The notes beneath the pieces are model-generated. The model worked only from the letters and a program-made list of their open reading frames with translations. It was not told where the DNA came from and made no database searches. A program made the translations under genes and the position numbers. Positions 1 to 6,565 of a DNA stretch of 22,707 nt are shown here, piece by piece. Each line of letters starts with the position of its first letter. Positions within the stretch are counted from its first letter, which is position 1. Source of the stretch: an uncultured Paraprevotella sp. (lineage in GTDB: Bacteria; Bacteroidota; Bacteroidia; Bacteroidales; Bacteroidaceae); assembly GCA_910584955.1 (NCBI GenBank), contig CAJUDC010000029.1:1-22707 (forward strand). Reading direction: 5' to 3'.

Positions 1-54
1 GGAAAGCGTGTATACGCCTAAAGCGTATCGGGGGTTCGAATCCCCCTCTCTCCG
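1..54 (+). tRNA. tRNA-Ser(GGA), 3' part
   Basis: The window opens inside a class II tRNA. Positions 1-3 read GGA, followed by AA and the 3' strand of an anticodon stem (GCGTG). Next comes a long variable arm (TATACG...CGTAT, about 11-28), which is typical of Ser and Leu tRNAs. A perfect 5-bp T arm with a TTCGAAT loop lies at 30-46. The 3' acceptor strand is at 47-53 and discriminator G is at 54, as expected for serine. The layout matches bacterial tRNA-Ser with anticodon GGA, placing G34 at base 1. CCA is not encoded (CAT follows). The 5' half lies outside the window, so the anticodon call rests on alignment to the known arm structure. I see no terminator between this gene and exbB. Confidence 0.9.
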
Positions 55-137
55 CATCGGAATAGAACATGAAGAACATAAACGAAAGAAATAATAATAA
101 ATAACAAATTAATTAATCTTAAAAAATCAGACACACA

Positions 138-974
138 ATGAAAAAGTTATTTGCAATTATTGCGATGGTTGGAGTCTTCTCTTTGGGTGCGACTCAGTCA
201 ATGATGGCACAGGACGAGGCTCCTGCCGCAGATGCTGCCGCTACGGAACAGGTAGACAGCGCTGCTGTTGATACGGCTGCGGTTGAAGAAGAAGTGGAAG
301 CTGCCGAAGAAGTGGCGCCGATGGAAGAAGAGCAGGGCGAAAGCATTCACAAGGAATTGAAGACAAAGTTTATCGAAGGTGACGCCGGCTTTATGTCGTT
401 GGTATCTATCGCTTTGGTTTTCGGTTTGGCATTCTGCATCGAACGTATCATCTACTTGAGCCTGGCTGAAGTAAATGCAAAGAAATTGATGGCCGAAATC
501 GAAGAGAAATTGGCTAAGGGCGATATCGAAGGTGCCAAGACCATTTGCCGTAACACACGCGGTCCCGTTGCTTCCATCTGCTATCAAGGCTTGATGCGTA
601 TCAACGAAGGTATCGAAAACGTAGAACGTTCCGTTACAGCGTACGGCGGTGTACAGGCAAGCTACTTGGAGCAGGGATGTTCTTGGATCACGCTGTTCAT
701 TGCAATGGCTCCGTCACTCGGATTCTTGGGTACTGTGATCGGTATGGTTATGGCCTTCGACCAGATCCAGCAGGCCGGTGATATTTCTCCGACAGTTGTG
801 GCAGGCGGTATGAAAGTGGCCTTGATTACGACTATCTTCGGTATCGTGGTTGCGTTGATTCTTCAGTTATTCTATAATTATATCCTTTCGAAAATCGAGA
901 CGATTACTTCTCACATGGAAGAATCTACTATCTCGTTGCTGGATATGTGCATGAAGTATAACTTGAAAAAATAA
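138..974 (+). CDS. exbB: ExbB/TolQ/MotA-family proton channel protein
   Basis: Inner-membrane subunit of the ExbB-ExbD motor, which uses the proton motive force to energise TonB (or a Tol/Gld-like partner). The 278 residues begin with a signal-peptide-like segment (1-25, ending SMMAQ). An Ala/Glu/Asp-rich, presumably periplasmic stretch follows (26-75). Membrane segments are at about 85-107, 181-206 and 224-250. The GFLGTVIGMVMAF signature in the second segment and the cytoplasmic loop with NTRGPVASICYQGL identify the family. The acidic leader makes it longer than E. coli ExbB (244 residues). It heads a four-gene operon; the next gene starts 10 bp after its stop. The upstream 83 bp is AT-rich with no recognisable TAnnTTTG box, so transcription may come from the tRNA side or a non-consensus promoter. 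ExbB rather than MotA or TolQ is inferred from the adjacent exbD genes. Confidence 0.93.
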   Translation: MKKLFAIIAMVGVFSLGATQSMMAQDEAPAADAAATEQVDSAAVDTAAVEEEVEAAEEVAPMEEEQGESIHKELKTKFIEGDAGFMSLVSIALVFGLAFCIERIIYLSLAEVNAKKLMAEIEEKLAKGDIEGAKTICRNTRGPVASICYQGLMRINEGIENVERSVTAYGGVQASYLEQGCSWITLFIAMAPSLGFLGTVIGMVMAFDQIQQAGDISPTVVAGGMKVALITTIFGIVVALILQLFYNYILSKIETITSHMEESTISLLDMCMKYNLKK

Positions 975-984
975 TTAGGGAATT

Positions 985-1464
985 ATGATTAAGACAGAGA
1001 AATTGTCAAAATACGTCCTGACAGCATGTACGGCGGTCATCGTCCTTGCATTCGTGCTGTTCTTCACGGTCGGATATGACAACCCCGTCGGGGATTATAA
1101 CGAGCCGCAGCTCACCGAACTTATTATTTACTTGATGTATGGCTTGACTGCCGTAGCAGCTGTTTTGTCTGTGTGGAGCGTTGTTAAGAGTATCAAGGAA
1201 AATATGGGTTATTCGGGCGAGAATCTGAGCGGTGTTCCGGGTGGTAAAATCAGTTTCGTTTCACTGCTTATCATGGTTGCTTCTTTGGTAATCGGTTATG
1301 TTTGCGGTTTGGGTGAAACAGAGTTTACAGCCGCCGACGGGACAGTTACCAGCGCCGGAATGGTTACCGTATCGGACATGTTCATCATCTCTATTTATAT
1401 ATTGATGATTATTGCAACCCTTTGCGTGGCTGTGAACATGACCGGTATCTTTAAAAAGAAATGA
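985..1464 (+). CDS. four-TM membrane protein of the exb operon
   Basis: A 159-residue protein with four predicted membrane segments at about 10-30, 42-66, 90-109 and 130-153, a short loop with GYDNPVGDYNEPQ after the first, and a basic tail (KKK). I do not recognise a named domain. An AGGGAATT stretch directly precedes the ATG. It sits between exbB (10-bp gap) and the first exbD (43-bp gap), so co-transcription is likely. A role as an accessory subunit of the ExbB/ExbD complex is inferred from position only. No catalytic motif is visible. Confidence 0.85.
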   Translation: MIKTEKLSKYVLTACTAVIVLAFVLFFTVGYDNPVGDYNEPQLTELIIYLMYGLTAVAAVLSVWSVVKSIKENMGYSGENLSGVPGGKISFVSLLIMVASLVIGYVCGLGETEFTAADGTVTSAGMVTVSDMFIISIYILMIIATLCVAVNMTGIFKKK

Positions 1465-1507
1465 GAGTAAACATCGTTTCCGATAAAAAGTAAAATAGAG
1501 AGCAGAT

Positions 1508-2098
1508 ATGGGAAAAAAGAAAAAGAAAGTTCCGGGCATTAATGCCAGTTCAACAGCGGATATTTCTTTTATATTGCTCATATTCTTCTTGATCACAACT
1601 TCTATGGACACGGATATGGGTTTGGCCAGACGCTTGCCCCCTCCGCCTGAGAAAGACCAGGAAGAAGCAGAAATCGATGTAAAGGAAAGAAACGTATTGA
1701 ATGTACGTTTGAATGCGGCCGGCAACTTGATGGTGAATCATGATTTTATTGATATCAAACAGTTGAGAGCGCGTGCCAAGGAGTTCATCAAAAACGAGAA
1801 TAACTTGTCTTCGCTTCCTGAGAAGCATATGAAGCATATTGATCTTTTGGGGCAGTGTGCCGTAACAGACAAGCATGTTATCTCTGTTCAGACGGACCGG
1901 GGCACGAGTTACACGATCTACTTTCAAGTGCAGAATGAGTTGGTAGCCGCTTATAATGAATTGCGAAACGAATTGAGCAAAGCCAAGTTCGGAAAGCCTT
2001 ATGCAGCGCTGAACGAGGATCAGCAGGTGGCTATACGCGCCTACTATCCCCAGAAGATCTCCGAGGCTGAACCTAAAAATTATGGAGGGACAAACTGA
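1508..2098 (+). CDS. exbD: ExbD-family biopolymer transport protein (first copy)
   Basis: Partner of ExbB: a single-pass inner-membrane protein whose membrane-embedded aspartate carries the proton. The 196 residues start with a lysine-rich cytoplasmic tail (KKKKK, 3-7). One membrane helix follows at about 18-38, with the expected acidic residue, Asp18, in STADISFILLIFFLITT. The remainder is periplasmic. It is about 50 residues longer than E. coli ExbD, the extra length being periplasmic (roughly 90-196) and of unknown role. Its TGA stop shares one base with the ATG of the next gene, and a GGAGGG sequence just before the junction would serve that downstream start, so the two copies are probably translationally coupled. 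Confidence 0.9.
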   Translation: MGKKKKKVPGINASSTADISFILLIFFLITTSMDTDMGLARRLPPPPEKDQEEAEIDVKERNVLNVRLNAAGNLMVNHDFIDIKQLRARAKEFIKNENNLSSLPEKHMKHIDLLGQCAVTDKHVISVQTDRGTSYTIYFQVQNELVAAYNELRNELSKAKFGKPYAALNEDQQVAIRAYYPQKISEAEPKNYGGTN

Positions 2099-2556
2099 TG
2101 AGCAGATTTAATAAAGACGGTGGGCGTGAAATGCCCGAGATGAACACGTCATCTTTGCCTGACCTTATCTTTACCATCTTGTTCTTCTTCATGATCGTAA
2201 CTACCATGCGTGAAGTTACATTGAAGGTGAAGTTCACGGTTCCGGCTGGTACGGAATTGGAGAAATTGGAGAAGAAGTCAGCCGTTTCGTTTATCTACGT
2301 CGGTCCTCCAACGGATCAGTTGCGCGCCACCATGGGTAGTACGCCGCGTATTCAGTTGAACGACCGTTTCGCCGAGCCTGGTGAGGTCATGGACTTTATT
2401 GCCGAGGAGCGTGCGACGATGACCGATCAGGCAGCCCAGACAGTATCAATGAAGATTGACGAAAAAACTCCGATGGGTATCGTAACGGATATTAAGGAAG
2501 TGCTTCGTAAGTCATGGGCATTGAAGATAAATTATTCGGCTTCGAAGCGTAATTAA
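2098..2556 (+). CDS. exbD: ExbD-family biopolymer transport protein (second copy)
   Basis: Second ExbD paralogue, 152 residues, close to the usual family length. The N-terminal tail is polar. The membrane helix at about 20-38 carries Asp22 in SLPDLIFTILFFFMIVT, the presumed proton-binding residue. A periplasmic domain of about 110 residues follows. It overlaps the upstream exbD by one base (TGATG) and is the last gene of the operon, 19 bp before the terminator hairpin. Two divergent exbD copies behind one exbB suggest a mixed ExbD dimer in the motor; that is inference, not visible in the sequence. Confidence 0.9.
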   Translation: MSRFNKDGGREMPEMNTSSLPDLIFTILFFFMIVTTMREVTLKVKFTVPAGTELEKLEKKSAVSFIYVGPPTDQLRATMGSTPRIQLNDRFAEPGEVMDFIAEERATMTDQAAQTVSMKIDEKTPMGIVTDIKEVLRKSWALKINYSASKRN

Positions 2557-2575
2557 CGCACTTGAATACCTTATT

Positions 2576-2614
2576 AAAAAGCGGTGATCTTGAAAGAAGA
2601 CCACCGCTTTTTTT
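2576..2614 (+). terminator. intrinsic terminator of the exb operon
   Basis: AAAAAGCGGTG (2576-2586) pairs with CACCGC plus a run of seven T (2602-2614). This is a classic GC stem followed by a U-tract, 19 bp after the second exbD stop. Confidence 0.9.
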
Positions 2615-2621
2615 ATTCTAT

Positions 2622-2656
2622 TTTGTCCGGGCTATCGCCTTTTTTCATTAAATTTG
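2622..2656 (+). promoter_or_regulatory. candidate promoter of the Lrp/AsnC gene
   Basis: TAAATTTG at 2649-2656 matches the Bacteroidota -7 consensus TAnnTTTG exactly, and TTTG at 2622-2625 could be the -33 box. The spacer of 23 bp is longer than the usual 19-21, so the -33 assignment is less certain. The elements lie directly after the exb terminator, and the ATG follows 17 bp after the -7 box. Confidence 0.6.
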
Positions 2657-2673
2657 CAATAAATTATAATGAT

Positions 2674-3186
2674 ATGAGTGTTGCAAATTTGGATGCTCTG
2701 GATGAGCAGATTCTTCGGTTGATTGCAGACAATGCCCGTATCCCTTTTCTGGAAGTGGCAAGAGCCTGTCATGTGTCGGGCGCGGCCATTCACCAACGTA
2801 TTCAGAAGCTGATGAAGTTGGGGGTACTGAAAGGGTCACAGTTTGTGCTCGACCCACAGAAGATCGGTTATGAAACATGTGCTTTTGTTGGATTGTTCCT
2901 GAAAGATCCTTCGGATTTTGATCGCGTCGTTGAGGAGTTATGGCGTATTCCTGAGGTAGTGGAATGCCACTATACTACGGGAGGCTACGACATGTTCATC
3001 AAGATCTATGCGAAGAACAACCATCATATGCTGAGTATTATTCACGACCAGCTTCAGCCTTTGGGCTTGCAGCGTTCCGAGACCATTATCTCTTTTCATG
3101 AGGCGATCAGCAGGCAAATGCCGATACCTGATGTAGTCGCAAAAGAGACGGATGCAGCAGGCGAAGCCGTTTTGCCGGAAGTGTAG
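2674..3186 (+). CDS. Lrp/AsnC-family transcriptional regulator
   Basis: DNA-binding regulator of 170 residues in the Lrp/AsnC (feast/famine) family. The N-terminal winged helix-turn-helix occupies about 5-60 (LDALDEQILRLIADNARIPF, then VSGAAIHQRIQKLMKLGVL). The C-terminal RAM/effector domain occupies about 68-145, with the family hallmark VVECHYTTGGYDMFIKI. I chose the start at 2674 because MSVANLDALDEQ is the normal family N-terminus. An in-frame extension back to 2584 would run through the preceding terminator and this gene's own promoter. It appears monocistronic. The target genes and ligand (usually an amino acid) cannot be read from the sequence. Confidence 0.92.
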   Translation: MSVANLDALDEQILRLIADNARIPFLEVARACHVSGAAIHQRIQKLMKLGVLKGSQFVLDPQKIGYETCAFVGLFLKDPSDFDRVVEELWRIPEVVECHYTTGGYDMFIKIYAKNNHHMLSIIHDQLQPLGLQRSETIISFHEAISRQMPIPDVVAKETDAAGEAVLPEV

Positions 3187-3640
3187 AACTGTGTTTTCTG
3201 GGAATCTTATTGTCTTTTTCCTCCGTGCTTTCAAAAGCCGGTCCTCTTTGTGAAGCGGACTGTTCTGTACAGCGAATGCAGGAGAGAGAGTATATGTGCC
3301 GGCAATTGAAGAGTATTTGTTTTCGGATACCGGTCGCAGTAGCGGTCTTACGGACGACAATGCTTGTAGATTGTAGATCGGTTACGGTAAGGAAGAGACA
3401 ACCGTATGACGGTTTTTATGATGCTTTCGGAGTATGATGTAGAAAAGTGAAAGGGCCTTGCAGGGAAAAACGCTGCCGGCGCTTTCACTTTTTTGTTCGG
3501 GCCTGTTGCTGGTTTAAGTGACCGGTTGGCCGAGCAGTCGGGCGCGAGGCGCGACAGTTTTAAGAAAGGAGGGCAAGACGTTTGTGTTCGCTTTATAATC
3601 CAATCGGTCGTGAGGTGGGCCCGTTATGCCCGGTCAGTTA
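3187..3640. other. 454-bp gene-free stretch between convergent genes
   Basis: No convincing gene was found. A TTG-initiated 75-codon frame (3210-3437) lacks protein-like character and is not called. Visible structure is limited to a small hairpin, AACCGT-ATG-ACGGTT followed by T's (3400-3417), the larger hairpin at 3443-3494, a short direct repeat (TTGTAGATTGTAGAT, 3364-3378), and a small GC-rich hairpin near 3537-3556. Confidence 0.5.
3443..3494. terminator. bidirectional hairpin between convergent genes
   Basis: AAAAGTGAAAG (3443-3453) pairs with CTTTCACTTTT (3482-3492), with inner GCAG/CTGC pairing. A T-run ends the plus strand (CACTTTTTT) and a weaker one ends the minus strand (CACTTTTCT). 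It could therefore stop transcripts from both the Lrp gene and the thyA-folA-SIMPL group. Confidence 0.7.
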
Positions 3641-4348
3641 TTAGAAACGGTCTGTAATCTCGAACCGAACCTGCATGGAATAGCGCTTTTTGATGGTGCG
3701 GTACTGATCAAACGAACCGGCGTTCGATACGGATATGTTGCTTTGTGGGGACTGCCATCCGAAAACGGCCGGATCATCCTGCTTTTCCACGATGCGGAGG
3801 ACATTTCCCAGTCCTTTTCCCAAAGCTTCCACCAGGTAAGCCGCTTTGTTTCGTGCCGCTTGCAAGGCCTCGATTCGCCCCTGGCGATGATACGTCGAAA
3901 TATCTTTATTTTCCAGCTCCCCGATATACATGTGCGATACACCTTTGGAATCTATTTGTCTGACAATTTCTTCAATCTGTTGGAAATCCTTCAGGGTCAG
4001 GTTCAATTGTTTCGATACAAGGAACGTCTGTCTGTCACGTCGCCAGTTGTTGCCTATCTCTTGCGTTCGGATGGCATTCGAAGGGATACCGATAGACCGC
4101 AGTGTCTGTCGTAGCGCTTTCTCTATTTGTTCCAAGGGCACTTTGGTGCGGTATTCCTCCGGCTTGGATTTTCCGTCAAATTCCTCCTCGAAATACTCTT
4201 TTATCTCGATGATATAATGAATTTTGTCCGGTACGATTTCTATTTCCGATGTTCCGGTTACTTCGATATAATGCTCTTCGGGCTGTTGTGCCTGTAGCGG
4301 AGACAGCACGGCCAGCATCCAGGCGGTAAAAATGACTTTGGCTTTCAT
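3641..4348 (-). CDS. SIMPL-domain (DUF541) periplasmic protein
   Basis: A 235-residue exported protein. A signal peptide at 1-20 (ending PLQA, then QQ) precedes a SIMPL/DUF541 domain covering nearly the whole mature protein. Family features are the opening strand YIEVTGTSEIEIVPDKIHY (27-45) and the later helix EALQAARNKAAYLVEALGKG followed by LGNVLRI. The family is widespread in bacterial periplasms or envelopes; its biochemical role is poorly defined and I do not assign one. The gene ends with two adjacent in-frame stop codons (3638-3643). It starts 31 bp after the folA stop, so it is probably the last gene of the thyA-folA transcript, which is an unexpected place for an exported protein. 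Confidence 0.85.
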   Translation of the reverse strand: MKAKVIFTAWMLAVLSPLQAQQPEEHYIEVTGTSEIEIVPDKIHYIIEIKEYFEEEFDGKSKPEEYRTKVPLEQIEKALRQTLRSIGIPSNAIRTQEIGNNWRRDRQTFLVSKQLNLTLKDFQQIEEIVRQIDSKGVSHMYIGELENKDISTYHRQGRIEALQAARNKAAYLVEALGKGLGNVLRIVEKQDDPAVFGWQSPQSNISVSNAGSFDQYRTIKKRYSMQVRFEITDRF

Positions 4349-4379
4349 GGGAATGACTGTTTACCTGCATCGCGACAGT

Positions 4380-4868
4380 CTAGCGCGGCACATAATCCGT
4401 GAATGTGTAATCAAAGGCATGCTTCTCGTCGGCCTTGTGGGCTTCCTCTTTCTCCATCCGCCATGTTTCCGACCGTATCTCCGGGAAGAAAGCGTCAGCA
4501 TCCGCCGGCGTGTCGGCGATGTGCGTGATGCACAGACGTCCTGCACGGGGCAAGGCCTCCTCATACAAGGTCGCCCCGCCGATAATGAAGACCTCTTCGT
4601 CCCGACAAGCGGCCAAAGCCGCTTCTAACGAGGAGAAACACTCTGCTCCCGGGAATGAAGCCGCCGCCTGCCGCGACAATACGATGTTCCGCCGGTTGGG
4701 CAGGGCGCCTTTGGGCAAGGATTCGAATGTTTTCCGGCCCATGATGACGGTATGGCCCGTGGTGAGTGCCTTGAACCGGCGCAGGTCGTTCGGCATTCTG
4801 TATAGCAATTGATTGTGCAGGCCGATGGCGTTGTTCTGCGCCAGAGCGGCAATGATTGTTATCCTCAT
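4380..4868 (-). CDS. folA: dihydrofolate reductase
   Basis: Reduces 7,8-dihydrofolate to tetrahydrofolate with NADPH in the cytoplasm, restoring the cofactor oxidised by thymidylate synthase. The 162 residues match the normal bacterial length. Visible landmarks are the N-terminal strand ITIIAALAQNNAIG (3-16), the substrate-site aspartate Asp28 in MPNDLRRFK (equivalent to E. coli Asp27), GRKTFESLP (44-52) for NADPH binding, and IIGGATLYEEAL (95-106). The position usually held by a conserved Trp before the MP-x-DL motif is Tyr23 here. The start is 13 bp downstream of the thyA stop, an arrangement that couples the two reactions of the dTMP cycle. Confidence 0.97.
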   Translation of the reverse strand: MRITIIAALAQNNAIGLHNQLLYRMPNDLRRFKALTTGHTVIMGRKTFESLPKGALPNRRNIVLSRQAAASFPGAECFSSLEAALAACRDEEVFIIGGATLYEEALPRAGRLCITHIADTPADADAFFPEIRSETWRMEKEEAHKADEKHAFDYTFTDYVPR

Positions 4869-4881
4869 CCTCTTTTAACTG

Positions 4882-5676
4882 TTATATGGATACTTTGCCT
4901 GGAATATGCGGCCACGGGTCGTATCCTTCCAGCTGGAAATCATCGTAGGTAAAGTCGAACATACTTTTTATATCCGGGTTCAATACCATACGTGGCAAGG
5001 GGCGCGGCGTACGTTCCAGTTGCAGGCGTACCTGCTCCAGGTGATTCCTGTAGATATGTGTGTCTCCCAGGGTGTGTATGAAATCGCCGGCTTGCAATCC
5101 GGTCACCTGTGCCATCATCTGGAGCAGCAGGGCATACGATGCGATATTGAACGGAACGCCGAGAAACGTGTCCGCGCTTCGTTGGTACAATTGAAGGCTA
5201 AGCCGTCCCTGAGCCACGTAAAACTGGAAAAAGGCATGGCAGGGTGGCAGATTCATCCGTTTCAGATCACCCACGTTCCATGCGCTGACGATGATGCGTC
5301 GCGAGTCCGGGGTGTGCCGTATGGCGTCTATGGCTTCCTGAATCTGGTCGATGAAACCGCCCTCATAGTCGGGCCATGAGCGCCATTGATACCCGTAGAC
5401 ATGGCCCAGATCGCCGTTCTCGTCGGCCCATTCGTTCCAGATGCGGACGCCGTTCTCTTGCAGGTATTTCACGTTGGTGTCTCCTTTCAGGAACCACAGC
5501 AGTTCGTGGATGATGGATTTCAGATGCAGCTTCTTGGTGGTAAGCAACGGGAATCCGTCGTCCAGGTTGAAGCGCATCTGGTGTCCGAAGATGCTTATCG
5601 TGCCGGTCCCGGTGCGGTCCTCCTTGGCTACACCTTCCTCCAATATGCGGTTCAACAGGTCAAGATATTGTTTCAT
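4882..5676 (-). CDS. thyA: thymidylate synthase
   Basis: Methylates dUMP to dTMP using 5,10-methylenetetrahydrofolate, releasing dihydrofolate that FolA recycles. From the Met at 5676 the protein is 264 residues, the same length as E. coli ThyA. The catalytic cysteine falls at Cys146 in RMNLPPCHAFFQFYV, the same number as in E. coli. Other landmarks are EDRTGTGT (19-26), HELLWFLKGDTN (57-68), GVPFNIASYALL (173-184), GDTHIYRNH (204-212) and the C-terminal KVSI. An upstream in-frame start would add 11 residues not found in the family, so it was rejected. It is the first gene of the thyA-folA-SIMPL group and has a promoter-like sequence 59-90 bp upstream. Confidence 0.98.
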   Translation of the reverse strand: MKQYLDLLNRILEEGVAKEDRTGTGTISIFGHQMRFNLDDGFPLLTTKKLHLKSIIHELLWFLKGDTNVKYLQENGVRIWNEWADENGDLGHVYGYQWRSWPDYEGGFIDQIQEAIDAIRHTPDSRRIIVSAWNVGDLKRMNLPPCHAFFQFYVAQGRLSLQLYQRSADTFLGVPFNIASYALLLQMMAQVTGLQAGDFIHTLGDTHIYRNHLEQVRLQLERTPRPLPRMVLNPDIKSMFDFTYDDFQLEGYDPWPHIPGKVSI

Positions 5677-5734
5677 GTGTTTCGATATAAAGATAATGTC
5701 CGACCGCAAGCGGGATGCTCCGGCCCCTTGTATG

Positions 5735-5766
5735 CGAAGATACGCAGAAAAAACGTAATGTGCAAC
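5735..5766 (-). promoter_or_regulatory. candidate promoter of thyA-folA
   Basis: On the minus strand, TATCTTCG (5742 down to 5735) matches TAnnTTTG with one mismatch. A GTTG box (5766-5763) lies 20 bp upstream, the expected spacing. Confidence 0.55.
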
Positions 5767-5794
5767 CGGTTGTCGGGAGCGTTATTCAAATATT

Positions 5795-6433
5795 TTATCG
5801 TTGTCCGTCGATCGTGTCTTCCTGTTCGTCGCTTTTCGCTTCCGTCTTACGGCTGAAAAATCCCGAAGGCTTCCTGGTGCGTTCGTGCCCGTGTCCCGCC
5901 AGTCGGTTTCCGATGAGCCGTCCCACGGCCAGACAGATAATAAGGACGGCGATGCACCCCAGTATACCGCCCAGTCCGATCCATATTTCCGTGATGAGCA
6001 GCGCCACACCGATAAAGATCTGACGGATACTTGATTTCGTGCTTTCGTCGGCATCGGTCTGTTTTCCGCTTCGCGTGGAACGGTAGATAAGGTAGACGAT
6101 CAATAGAAACGCCAGCAGAGGCAGGCCGAAGATAAGCAAAGACAAAATGACCATGGCGGAAAAGAATCCGGTTCCCACTACGTCGCCGAAGAAGCTCCAC
6201 ATCTTCTCATTGTCGTGGACAAGGATGCAACTGGTCGTATCGTTCTCGTCAACCAGTACCTCCTCTTCGTCTTCATAGATATTGGTCGTGTCGGAGTACA
6301 AGACGAGTTCCGCCTCTTCGTCCGAGAAAGGCTCCATATATTTACCGGAAGTGTCCTGAGCGCTTGCAGGGATTGCCAGACAAAGCCATAGAAAGACTAG
6401 CAACAGGGCTGGGCGTGATAGCGTCTTTTTCAT
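5795..6433 (-). CDS. exported multi-TM membrane protein of unknown function
   Basis: A 212-residue protein I do not recognise. A signal peptide spans 1-25 (IPASAQ). An acidic, presumably periplasmic segment follows at about 30-78 (EDEEEVLVDENDTT). Hydrophobic segments lie at about 90-117, 136-151 and 155-176, and the tail is charged and hydrophilic (HGHERTRKPSGFFSRK, then DEQED). The start at 6433 is set by the signal peptide; an in-frame extension to 6520 would put 29 unsuitable residues before it. It may belong to a small family of Bacteroidota DUFs with a long acidic linker before paired helices, but I cannot name one. The 118-bp gap to thyA contains a promoter, so it is probably a separate transcription unit. 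It diverges from the methyltransferase gene across 132 bp. Confidence 0.8.
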   Translation of the reverse strand: MKKTLSRPALLLVFLWLCLAIPASAQDTSGKYMEPFSDEEAELVLYSDTTNIYEDEEEVLVDENDTTSCILVHDNEKMWSFFGDVVGTGFFSAMVILSLLIFGLPLLAFLLIVYLIYRSTRSGKQTDADESTKSSIRQIFIGVALLITEIWIGLGGILGCIAVLIICLAVGRLIGNRLAGHGHERTRKPSGFFSRKTEAKSDEQEDTIDGQR

Positions 6434-6538
6434 AGTTAGCGTACGATTGCAGGTGCTGTTAATAATAGGAGGATGCCTTACGAGGCGGATTCTTGTGCAA
6501 AGGGAATGATTTTTTTTCAAATTACGGTCATAATTGCT

Positions 6539-6546
6539 TACTTTTG
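6539..6546 (+). promoter_or_regulatory. candidate -7 box of the methyltransferase gene
   Basis: TACTTTTG matches TAnnTTTG exactly and lies 19 bp before the ATG at 6566. The -33 position holds only a T-rich run (6511-6518), so that box is weak. Confidence 0.55.
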
Positions 6547-6565
6547 TTGTCTAATTAACATAAAA

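Noticed and set aside
1..137. tRNA-Ser 3' end as an integration attachment site
   Set aside because: No integrase and no repeat of the tRNA 3' end was noticed elsewhere in the window; the neighbouring exb operon is core-like.
3210..3437. A 75-codon plus-strand frame ending just before a terminator hairpin
   Set aside because: TTG start, no ribosome-binding site, no protein-like pattern. Its end near the hairpin may be chance.
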